From Eutrigla gurnardus (taxonomy: Eukaryota; Chordata; Actinopteri; Perciformes; Triglidae): DNA of 64,000 nt. A program made the translations under genes and the position numbers. Positions 1 to 12,265 of this stretch are shown one piece after another. The notes below the pieces were generated by a model. The model was not told the DNA's origin. It worked only from the letters and a program-made list of their open reading frames with translations, and did not search any database. The DNA lies in assembly GCA_963514095.1 (NCBI GenBank), contig CAUPSS010000263.1, positions 868,001-932,000 of the forward strand, in the 5' to 3' direction. Every line of letters starts with the position of its first letter. Within the stretch, counting starts at the first letter, position 1.

Positions 1-3000
1 ATGTAAAGACAGATAGGTAACCAGTCTATCACAGGGAGACATGTAGAGACAGACAGGTGACCAGTCTATCACAGGGAGACATGTAGAGACAGACAGGTAA
101 CCAGTCTATCACAGGGAGACATGTAGAGACAGACAGGTAACCAGTCTATCACAGGGAGACATGTACAGACAGACAGGTAACCAGTCTATCACAGGGCTGA
201 CATGTAGAGACAGACAGGTAACCAGTCTATCACAGGGCTGACATGTAGAGACAGACAGGTAACCAGTCTATCATAGGGCTGACATGTAGAGACAGACAGG
301 TAACCAGTCTATCACATGGAGACATGTGGAGACAGACAGGTAACCAGTCTATCACAGGGAGACATGTAGAGACAGACAGGTAACCAGTCTATCACAGGGA
401 GACATGTAGAGACCGACAGGTAACCAGTCTATCACAGGGGGACATGTAGAGACAGACAGGTAACCAGTCTATCATAGGGCTGACATGTAGAGACAGACAG
501 GTGACCAGTCTATCACAGGGCTGACATGTAGAGACAGACAGGTAACCAGTCTATCACAGGGAGACATGTAGAGACAGACAGGTAACCAGTCTATCACAGG
601 GAGACATGTAGAGACAGACAGGTAATCAGTCTATCACAGGGCTGACATGTAGAGACAGACAGGCAACCAGTCTATCACAGGGCTGACATGTAGAGACAGA
701 CAGGTAACCAGTCTATCACAGGGCCGACATGTAGAGACAGACAGGTAACCAGTCTATCACAGGGAGACATGTAGAGACAGACAGGTAACCAGTCTATCAC
801 AGGGAGACATGTAGAGACAGACAGGTAACCAGTCTATCATGGGGCCGACATGTAGAGACAGACAGGTAACCAGTCTATCACAGGGAGACATGTATAGACA
901 GACAGGTAACCAGTCTATCATGGGGCCGACATGTAGAGACAGACAGGTAACCAGTCTATCACAGGGAGACATGTAGAGACAGACAGGTAACCAGTCTATC
1001 ACAGGGAGACATGTAGAGACAGACAGGTAACCAGTCTATCACAGGGAGACATGTACAGACAGACAGGTAACCAGTCTATCACAGGGCTGACATGTAGAGA
1101 CAGACAGGTCACCAGTCTATCACAGGGCTGACATGTAGAGACAGACAGGTAACCAGTCTATCATAGGGCTGACATGTAGAGACAGACAGGCAACCAGTCT
1201 ATCACAGGGCTGACATGTAGAGACAGACAGGTAACCTGTCTATCACAGGGCCGACATGTAGAGACAGACAGGTAACCAGTCTATCATAGGGCTGACATGT
1301 AGAGACAGACAGGTGACCAGTCTATCACAGGGAGACATGTAGAGACAGACAGGTAACCAGTCTATCACAGGGCTGACATGTAGAGACAGACAGGTAACCA
1401 GTCTATCACAGGGAGACATGTAGAGACAGACAGGTAACCAGTCTATCACAGGGAGACATGTACAGACAGACAGGTAACCAGTCTATCACAGGGAGACATG
1501 TAGAGACCGACAGGTAACCAGTCTATCACAGGGGGACATGTACAGACAGACAGGTAACCAGTCTATCACAGGGCTGACATGTAGAGACAGACAGGTAACC
1601 AGTCTATCATAGGGCTGACATGTAGAGACAGACAGGTGACCAGTCTATCACAGGGCTGACATGTAGAGACAGACAGGTAACCAGTCTATCACAGGGGGAC
1701 ATGTAGAGACAGACAGGTAACCAGTCTATCACAGGGAGACATGTAGAGACAGACAGGTAACCAGTCTATCACAGGGAGACATGTAGAGACAGACAGGTAA
1801 CCAGTCTATCACAGGGAGACATGTAAAGACAGATAGGTAACCAGTCTATCACAGGGAGACATGTAGAGACAGACAGGTGACCAGTCTATCACAGGGAGAC
1901 ATGTAGAGACAGACAGGTAACCAGTCTATCACAGGGAGACATGCAGAGACAGACAGGTAACCAGTCTATCACAGGGAGACATGTACAGACAGACAGGTAA
2001 CCAGTCTATCACAGGGCTGACATGTAGAGACAGACAGGTAACCAGTCTATCACAGGGCTGACATGTAGAGACAGACAGGTAACCAGTCTATCATAGGGCT
2101 GACATGTAGAGACAGACAGGTGACCAGTCTATCACAGGGCTGACATGTAGAGACAGACAGGTAACCAGTCTATCACAGGGAGACATGTAGAGACAGACAG
2201 GTAACCAGTCTATCACAGGGAGACATGTAGAGACAGACAGGTAATCAGTCTATCACAGGGCTGACATGTAGAGACAGACAGGCAACCAGTCTATCACAGG
2301 GCTGACATGTAGAGACAGACAGGTAACCTGTCTATCACAGGGCCGACATGTAGAGACAGACAGGTAACCAGTCTATCACAGGGAGACATGTAGAGACAGA
2401 CAGGTAACCAGTCTATCACAGGGAGACATGTAGAGACAGACAGGTAACCAGTCTATCATGGGGCCGACATGTAGAGACAGACAGGTAACCAGTCTATCAC
2501 AGGGAGACATGTATAGACAGACAGGTAACCAGTCTATCACAGGGCTGACATGTAGAGACAGACAGGTAACCAGTCTATCACAGGGAGACATGTAGAGACA
2601 GACAGGCAACCAGTCTATCACAGGGCTGACATGTAGAGACAGACAGGTAACCAGTCTATCACAGGGCCGACATGTAGAGACAGACAGGTAACCAGTCTAT
2701 CACAGGGAGACATGTAGAGACAGACAGGTAACCAGTCTATCACAGGGACACATGTAGAGACAGACAGGTAACCAGTCTATCATGGGGCCGACATTTAGAG
2801 ACAGACAGGTAACCAGTCTATCACAGGGAGACATGTAGAGACAGACAGGTAACCAGTCTATCACAGGGGGACATGTAGAGACAGACAGGTAACCAGTCTA
2901 TCACAGGGAGACATGTAGAGACAGACAGGTAACCAGTCTATCACAGGGAGACATGTAGAGACAGACAGGTAACCAGTCTATCACAGGGAGACATGTAAAG

Positions 3001-3596
3001 ACAGACAGGTAACCAGTCTATCACAGGGAGACATGTAGAGACAGACAGGTGACCAGTCTATCACAGGGAGACATGTAGAGACAGACAGGTAACCAGTCTA
3101 TCACAGGGAGACATGTAGAGACAGACAGGTAACCAGTCTATCACAGGGCTGACATGTAGAGACAGACAGGTAACCAGTCTATCACAGGGAGACATGTAGA
3201 GACAGACAGGTAACCAGTCTATCACAGGGAGACATGTACAGACAGACAGGTAACCAGTCTATCACAGGGAGACATGTAGAGACCGACAGGTAACCAGTCT
3301 ATCACAGGGGGACATGTACAGACAGACAGGTAACCAGTCTATCACAGGGCTGACATGTAGAGACAGACAGGTAACCAGTCTATCATAGGGCTGACATGTA
3401 GAGACAGACAGGTGACCAGTCTATCACAGGGCTGACATGTAGAGACAGACAGGTAACCAGTCTATCACAGGGGGACATGTAGAGACAGACAGGTAACCAG
3501 TCTATCACAGGGAGACATGTAGAGACAGACAGGTAACCAGTCTATCACAGGGAGACATGTAGAGACAGACAGGTAACCAGTCTATCACAGGGAGAC
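1..3596. repeat. Minisatellite higher-order blocks, left part
   Basis: The landmark unit atgtaaagacagatagg occurs at 1 and at 1821, and next at 3597. The block spacings here are 1820 and 1776 bp, so these blocks differ by gain or loss of several units from the 1977-bp form to the right. Positions 1-757 resemble 5574-6330, 5573 bp away. A unit with ggtaacctgtct (a perfect dyad) lies at 1225-1241 and again at 2317-2333. Confidence 0.75.
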
Positions 3597-5573
3597 ATGT
3601 AAAGACAGATAGGTAACCAGTCTATCACAGGGAGACATGTAGAGACAGACAGGTGACCAGTCTATCACAGGGAGACATGTAGAGACAGACAGGTAACCAG
3701 TCTATCACAGGGAGACATGCAGAGACAGACAGGTAACCAGTCTATCACAGGGAGACATGTACAGACAGACAGGTAACCAGTCTATCACAGGGCTGACATG
3801 TAGAGACAGACAGGTAACCAGTCTATCACAGGGCTGACATGTAGAGACAGACAGGTAACCAGTCTATCATAGGGCTGACATGTAGAGACAGACAGGTAAC
3901 CAGTCTATCACATGGAGACATGTGGAGACAGACAGGTAACCAGTCTATCACAGGGAGACATGTAGAGACAGACAGGTAACCAGTCTATCACAGGGAGACA
4001 TGTAGAGACCGACAGGTAACCAGTCTATCACAGGGGGACATGTAGAGACAGACAGGTAACCAGTCTATCATAGGGCTGACATGTAGAGACAGACAGGTGA
4101 CCAGTCTATCACAGGGCTGACATGTAGAGACAGACAGGTAACCAGTCTATCACAGGGAGACATGTAGAGACAGACAGGTAACCAGTCTATCACAGGGAGA
4201 CATGTAGAGACAGACAGGTAATCAGTCTATCACAGGGCTGACATGTAGAGACAGACAGGCAACCAGTCTATCACAGGGCTGACATGTAGAGACAGACAGG
4301 TAACCTGTCTATCACAGGGCCGACATGTAGAGACAGACAGGTAACCAGTCTATCACAGGGAGACATGTAGAGACAGACAGGTAACCAGTCTATCACAGGG
4401 AGACATGTAGAGACAGACAGGTAACCAGTCTATCATGGGGCCGACATGTAGAGACAGACAGGTAACCAGTCTATCACAGGGAGACATGTATAGACAGACA
4501 GGTAACCAGTCTATCACAGGGCTGACATGTAGAGACAGACAGGTAACCAGTCTATCACAGGGAGACATGTAGAGACAGACAGGCAACCAGTCTATCACAG
4601 GGCTGACATGTAGAGACAGACAGGTAACCAGTCTATCACAGGGCCGACATGTAGAGACAGACAGGTAACCAGTCTATCACAGGGAGACATGTAGAGACAG
4701 ACAGGTAACCAGTCTATCACAGGGACACATGTAGAGACAGACAGGTAACCAGTCTATCATGGGGCCGACATTTAGAGACAGACAGGTAACCAGTCTATCA
4801 CAGGGAGACATGTAGAGACAGACAGGTAACCAGTCTATCACAGGGGGACATGTAGAGACAGACAGGTAACCAGTCTATCACAGGGAGACATGTAGAGACA
4901 GACAGGTAACCAGTCTATCACAGGGAGACATGTAGAGACAGACAGGTAACCAGTCTATCACAGGGAGACATGTAAAGACAGACAGGTAACCAGTCTATCA
5001 CAGGGAGACATGTAGAGACAGACAGGTGACCAGTCTATCACAGGGAGACATGTAGAGACAGACAGGTAACCAGTCTATCACAGGGAGACATGTAGAGACA
5101 GACAGGTAACCAGTCTATCACAGGGCTGACATGTAGAGACAGACAGGTAACCAGTCTATCACAGGGAGACATGTAGAGACAGACAGGTAACCAGTCTATC
5201 ACAGGGAGACATGTACAGACAGACAGGTAACCAGTCTATCACAGGGAGACATGTAGAGACCGACAGGTAACCAGTCTATCACAGGGGGACATGTACAGAC
5301 AGACAGGTAACCAGTCTATCACAGGGCTGACATGTAGAGACAGACAGGTAACCAGTCTATCATAGGGCTGACATGTAGAGACAGACAGGTGACCAGTCTA
5401 TCACAGGGCTGACATGTAGAGACAGACAGGTAACCAGTCTATCACAGGGGGACATGTAGAGACAGACAGGTAACCAGTCTATCACAGGGAGACATGTAGA
5501 GACAGACAGGTAACCAGTCTATCACAGGGAGACATGTAGAGACAGACAGGTAACCAGTCTATCACAGGGAGAC
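3597..5573. repeat. 1977-bp higher-order block
   Basis: This is a clean higher-order repeat of the minisatellite. Landmark variants recur at exactly 1977 bp: the atgtaaagacagatagg unit at 3597 and 5574, the gtatag-containing triplet of units near 2376, 4353 and 6330, and the ggtaacctgtct unit at 2317 and 4294. At 40-41 bp per unit this is 49 units. The same order of variant units repeats, so amplification acted on whole blocks as well as on single units. Confidence 0.8.
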
Positions 5574-7792
5574 ATGTAAAGACAGATAGGTAACCAGTCT
5601 ATCACAGGGAGACATGTAGAGACAGACAGGTGACCAGTCTATCACAGGGAGACATGTAGAGACAGACAGGTAACCAGTCTATCACAGGGAGACATGTAGA
5701 GACAGACAGGTAACCAGTCTATCACAGGGAGACATGTACAGACAGACAGGTAACCAGTCTATCACAGGGCTGACATGTAGAGACAGACAGGTAACCAGTC
5801 TATCACAGGGCTGACATGTAGAGACAGACAGGTAACCAGTCTATCATAGGGCTGACATGTAGAGACAGACAGGTAACCAGTCTATCACATGGAGACATGT
5901 GGAGACAGACAGGTAACCAGTCTATCACAGGGAGACATGTAGAGACAGACAGGTAACCAGTCTATCACAGGGAGACATGTAGAGACCGACAGGTAACCAG
6001 TCTATCACAGGGGGACATGTAGAGACAGACAGGTAACCAGTCTATCATAGGGCTGACATGTAGAGACAGACAGGTGACCAGTCTATCACAGGGCTGACAT
6101 GTAGAGACAGACAGGTAACCAGTCTATCACAGGGAGACATGTAGAGACAGACAGGTAACCAGTCTATCACAGGGAGACATGTAGAGACAGACAGGTAATC
6201 AGTCTATCACAGGGCTGACATGTAGAGACAGACAGGCAACCAGTCTATCACAGGGCTGACATGTAGAGACAGACAGGTAACCAGTCTATCACAGGGCCGA
6301 CATGTAGAGACAGACAGGTAACCAGTCTATCACAGGGAGACATGTAGAGACAGACAGGTAACCAGTCTATCACAGGGAGACATGTAGAGACAGACAGGTA
6401 ACCAGTCTATCATGGGGCCGACATGTAGAGACAGACAGGTAACCAGTCTATCACAGGGAGACATGTATAGACAGACAGGTAACCAGTCTATCATGGGGCC
6501 GACATGTAGAGACAGACAGGTAACCAGTCTATCACAGGGAGACATGTAGAGACAGACAGGTAACCAGTCTATCACAGGGAGACATGTAGAGACAGACAGG
6601 TAACCAGTCTATCACAGGGAGACATGTACAGACAGACAGGTAACCAGTCTATCACAGGGCTGACATGTAGAGACAGACAGGTCACCAGTCTATCACAGGG
6701 CTGACATGTAGAGACAGACAGGTAACCAGTCTATCATAGGGCTGACATGTAGAGACAGACAGGTAACCAGTCTATCACATGGAGACATGTGGAGACAGAC
6801 ACGTAACCAGTCTATCACATGGAGACATGTAGAGACAGACAGGTAACCAGTCTATCACAGGGAGACATGTAGAGACAGACAGGTAACCAGTCTATCACAG
6901 GGCCGACATGTAGAGACAGACAGGTAACCAGTCTATCACAGGGAGACATGTAGAGACAGACAGGTAACCAGTCTATCACAGGGAGACATGTAGAGACAGA
7001 CAGGTAACCAGTCTATCATGGGGCCGACATGTAGAGACAGACAGGTAACCAGTCTATCACAGGGAGACATGTAGAGACAGACAGGTAACCAGTCTATCAC
7101 AGGGGGACATGTAGAGACAGACAGGTAACCAGTCTATCACAGGGAGACATGTAGAGACAGACAGGTAACCAGTCTATCACAGGGAGACATGTAGAGACAG
7201 ACAGGTAACCAGTCTATCACAGGGGGACATGTAGAGACAGACAGGTAACCAGTCTATCACAGGGAGACATGTAGAGACAGACAGGTAACCAGTCTATCAC
7301 AGGGAGACATGTAGAGACAGACAGGTAACCAGTCTATCACAGGGAGACATGTAAAGACAGACAGGTAACCAGTCTATCACAGGGAGACATGTAGAGACAG
7401 ACAGGTGACCAGTCTATCACAGGGAGACATGTAGAGACAGACAGGTAACCAGTCTATCACAGGGAGACATGTAGAGACAGACAGGTAACCAGTCTATCAC
7501 AGGGCTGACATGTAGAGACAGACAGGTAACCAGTCTATCACAGGGAGACATGTAGAGACAGACAGGTAACCAGTCTATCACAGGGAGACATGTACAGACA
7601 GACAGGTAACCAGTCTATCACAGGGCTGACATGTAGAGACAGACAGGTAACCAGTCTATCACAGGGCTGACATGTAGAGACAGACAGGTAACCAGTCTAT
7701 CATAGGGCTGACATGTAGAGACAGACAGGTAACCAGTCTATCACAGGGAGACATGTAGAGACAGACAGGTAACCAGTCTATCACAGGGAGAC
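5574..7792. repeat. 2219-bp higher-order block
   Basis: The next recurrence of the atgtaaagacagatagg landmark is 2219 bp away. The block is about six units longer than its neighbours. It holds a distinctive segment near 6680-6830 with ggtcacc and acacgtaacc variants. That segment reappears only near 13890-14045, with the acacgtaacc variant at about 6800 and 14015. Confidence 0.7.
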
Positions 7793-9766
7793 ATGTAAAG
7801 ACAGATAGGTAACCAGTCTATCACAGGGAGACATGTAGAGACAGACAGGTGACCAGTCTATCACAGGGAGACATGTAGAGACAGACAGGTAACCAGTCTA
7901 TCACAGGGAGACATGTAGAGACAGACAGGTAACCAGTCTATCACAGGGAGACATGTACAGACAGACAGGTAACCAGTCTATCACAGGGCTGACATGTAGA
8001 GACAGACAGGTAACCAGTCTATCACAGGGCTGACATGTAGAGACAGACAGGTAACCAGTCTATCATAGGGCTGACATGTAGAGACAGACAGGTAACCAGT
8101 CTATCACATGGAGACATGTGGAGACAGACAGGTAACCAGTCTATCACAGGGAGACATGTAGAGACAGACAGGTAACCAGTCTATCACAGGGAGACATGTA
8201 GAGACCGACAGGTAACCAGTCTATCACAGGGGGACATGTAGAGACAGACAGGTAACCAGTCTATCATAGGGCTGACATGTAGAGACAGACAGGTGACCAG
8301 TCTATCACAGGGCTGACATGTAGAGACAGACAGGTAACCAGTCTATCACAGGGAGACATGTAGAGACAGACAGGTAACCAGTCTATCACAGGGAGACATG
8401 TAGAGACAGACAGGTAATCAGTCTATCACAGGGCTGACATGTAGAGACAGACAGGCAACCAGTCTATCACAGGGCTGACATGTAGAGACAGACAGGTAAC
8501 CAGTCTATCACAGGGCCGACATGTAGAGACAGACAGGTAACCAGTCTATCACAGGGAGACATGTAGAGACAGACAGGTAACCAGTCTATCACAGGGAGAC
8601 ATGTAGAGACAGACAGGTAACCAGTCTATCATGGGGCCGACATGTAGAGACAGACAGGTAACCAGTCTATCACAGGGAGACATGTATAGACAGACAGGTA
8701 ACCAGTCTATCATGGGGCCGACATGTAGAGACAGACAGGTAACCAGTCTATCACAGGGAGACATGTAGAGACAGACAGGTAACCAGTCTATCACAGGGGG
8801 ACATGTAGAGACAGACAGGTAACCAGTCTATCACAGGGAGACATGTAGAGACAGACAGGTAACCAGTCTATCACAGGGAGACATGTAGAGACAGACAGGT
8901 AACCAGTCTATCACAGGGGGACATGTAGAGACAGACAGGTAACCAGTCTATCACAGGGAGACATGTAGAGACAGACAGGTAACCAGTCTATCACAGGGAG
9001 ACATGTAGAGACAGACAGGTAACCAGTCTATCACAGGGAGACATGTAAAGACAGACAGGTAACCAGTCTATCACAGGGAGACATGTAGAGACAGACAGGT
9101 GACCAGTCTATCACAGGGAGACATGTAGAGACAGACAGGTAACCAGTCTATCACAGGGAGACATGTAGAGACAGACAGGTAACCAGTCTATCACAGGGGG
9201 ACATGTAGAGACAGACAGGTAACCAGTCTATCACAGGGAGACATGTAGAGACAGACAGGTAACCAGTCTATCACAGGGAGACATGTAGAGACAGACAGGT
9301 AACCAGTCTATCACAGGGAGACATGTAAAGACAGACAGGTAACCAGTCTATCACAGGGAGACATGTAGAGACAGACAGGTGACCAGTCTATCACAGGGAG
9401 ACATGTAGAGACCGACAGGTAACCAGTCTATCACAGGGAGACATGTAGAGACAGACAGGTAACCAGTCTATCACAGGGCTGACATGTAGAGACAGACAGG
9501 TAACCAGTCTATCACAGGGAGACATGTAGAGACAGACAGGTAACCAGTCTATCACAGGGAGACATGTACAGACAGACAGGTAACCAGTCTATCACAGGGC
9601 TGACATGTAGAGACAGACAGGTAACCAGTGTATCACAGGGCTGACATGTAGAGACAGACAGGTAACCAGTCTATCATAGGGCTGACATTTAGAGACAGAT
9701 AGGTAACCAGTCTATCACAGGGAGACATGTAGAGACAGACAGGTAACCAGTCTATCACAGGGAGAC
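7793..9766. repeat. 1974-bp higher-order block
   Basis: The landmark spacing is 1974 bp (7793 to 9767, and 8549 to 10523 for the gtatag triplet). The 3-bp difference from 1977 reflects a different count of 41-bp against 40-bp units. Runs of ggggga-joined units around 8795-9230 are typical of this block and its right-hand copies. Confidence 0.7.
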
Positions 9767-12265
9767 ATGTAAAGACAGATAGGTAACCAGTCTATCACAG
9801 GGAGACATGTAGAGACAGACAGGTGACCAGTCTATCACAGGGAGACATGTAGAGACAGACAGGTAACCAGTCTATCACAGGGAGACATGTAGAGACAGAC
9901 TGGTAACCAGTCTATCACAGGGAGACATGTACAGACAGACAGGTAACCAGTCTATCACAGGGCTGACATGTAGAGACAGACAGGTAACCAGTCTATCACA
10001 GGGCTGACATGTAGAGACATACAGGTAACCAGTCTATCATAGGGCTGACATGTAGAGACAGACAGGTAACCAGTCTATCACATGGAGACATGTGGAGACA
10101 GACAGGTAACCAGTCTATCACAGGGAGACATGTAGAGACAGACAGGTAACCAGTCTATCACAGGGAGACATGTAGAGACCGACAGGTAACCAGTCTATCA
10201 CAGGGGGACATGTAGAGACAGACAGGTAACCAGTCTATCATAGGGCTGACATGTAGAGACAGACAGGTGACCAGTCTATCACAGGGCTGACATGTAGAGA
10301 CAGACAGGTAACCAGTCTATCACAGGGAGACATGTAGAGACAGACAGGTAACCAGTCTATCACAGGGAGACATGTAGAGACAGACAGGTAATCAGTCTAT
10401 CACAGGGCTGACATGTAGAGACAGACAGGCAACCAGTCTATCACAGGGCTGACATGTAGAGACAGACAGGTAACCAGTCTATCACAGGGCCGACATGTAG
10501 AGACAGACAGGTAACCAGTCTATCACAGGGAGACATGTAGAGACAGACAGGTAACCAGTCTATCACAGGGAGACATGTAGAGACAGACAGGTAACCAGTC
10601 TATCATGGGGCCGACATGTAGAGACAGACAGGTAACCAGTCTATCACAGGGAGACATGTATAGACAGACAGGTAACCAGTCTATCATGGGGCCGACATGT
10701 AGAGACAGACAGGTAACCAGTCTATCACAGGGAGACATGTAGAGACAGACAGGTAACCAGTCTATCACAGGGGGACATGTAGAGACAGACAGGTAACCAG
10801 TCTATCACAGGGAGACATGTAGAGACAGACAGGTAACCAGTCTATCACAGGGAGACATGTAGAGACAGACAGGTAACCAGTCTATCACAGGGAGACATGT
10901 AGAGACAGACAGGTAATCAGTCTATCACAGGGCTGACATGTAGAGACAGACAGGCAACCAGTCTATCACAGGGCTGACATGTAGAGACAGACAGGTAACC
11001 AGTCTATCACAGGGCCGACATGTAGAGACAGACAGGTAACCAGTCTATCACAGGGAGACATGTAGAGACAGACAGGTAACCAGTCTATCACAGGGAGACA
11101 TGTAGAGACAGACAGGTAACCAGTCTATCATGGGGCCGACATGTAGAGACAGACAGGTAACCAGTCTATCACAGGGAGACATGTATAGACAGACAGGTAA
11201 CCAGTCTATCATGGGGCCGACATGTAGAGACAGACAGGTAACCAGTCTATCACAGGGAGACATGTAGAGACAGACAGGTAACCAGTCTATCACAGGGGGA
11301 CATGTAGAGACAGACAGGTAACCAGTCTATCACAGGGAGACATGTAGAGACAGACAGGTAACCAGTCTATCACAGGGAGACATGTAGAGACAGACAGGTA
11401 ACCAGTCTATCACAGGGGGACATGTAGAGACAGACAGGTAACCAGTCTATCACAGGGAGACATGTAGAGACAGACAGGTAACCAGTCTATCACAGGGAGA
11501 CATGTAGAGACAGACAGGTAACCAGTCTATCACAGGGAGACATGTAAAGACAGACAGGTAACCAGTCTATCACAGGGAGACATGTAGAGACAGACAGGTG
11601 ACCAGTCTATCACAGGGAGACATGTAGAGACAGACAGGTAACCAGTCTATCACAGGGAGACATGTAGAGACAGACAGGTAACCAGTCTATCACAGGGGGA
11701 CATGTAGAGACAGACAGGTAACCAGTCTATCACAGGGAGACATGTAGAGACAGACAGGTAACCAGTCTATCACAGGGAGACATGTAGAGACAGACAGGTA
11801 ACCAGTCTATCACAGGGAGACATGTAAAGACAGACAGGTAACCAGTCTATCACAGGGAGACATGTAGAGACAGACAGGTGACCAGTCTATCACAGGGAGA
11901 CATGTAGAGACCGACAGGTAACCAGTCTATCACAGGGAGACATGTAGAGACAGACAGGTAACCAGTCTATCACAGGGCTGACATGTAGAGACAGACAGGT
12001 AACCAGTCTATCACAGGGAGACATGTAGAGACAGACAGGTAACCAGTCTATCACAGGGAGACATGTACAGACAGACAGGTAACCAGTCTATCACAGGGCT
12101 GACATGTAGAGACAGACAGGTAACCAGTGTATCACAGGGCTGACATGTAGAGACAGACAGGTAACCAGTCTATCATAGGGCTGACATTTAGAGACAGATA
12201 GGTAACCAGTCTATCACAGGGAGACATGTAGAGACAGACAGGTAACCAGTCTATCACAGGGAGAC
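9767..12265. repeat. 2499-bp block with internal 525-bp duplication
   Basis: The landmark spacing here is 2499 bp, which equals 1974 plus 525. The extra 525 bp is a local tandem duplication: the gtatag triplet that begins at 10523 is repeated at 11048. From 9315 onward the order of variants matches 11814 onward, 2499 bp away. This includes rare variants such as cagtgtatc, gacatttagag and agactggtaacc. Confidence 0.75.
9897..9913. other. Perfect 17-bp dyad in a minisatellite unit
   Basis: The sequence AGACTGGTAACCAGTCT is an 8-bp inverted repeat around a central A. The usual unit has AGACAGGTAACCAGTCT, which breaks the symmetry with one mismatch. The same perfect form recurs at 12396-12412. 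The alternative repair, AGACAGGTAACCTGTCT, is at 1225-1241, 2317-2333 and 4294-4310. It could form a small hairpin or be a symmetric protein site. No function is shown. Confidence 0.6.
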
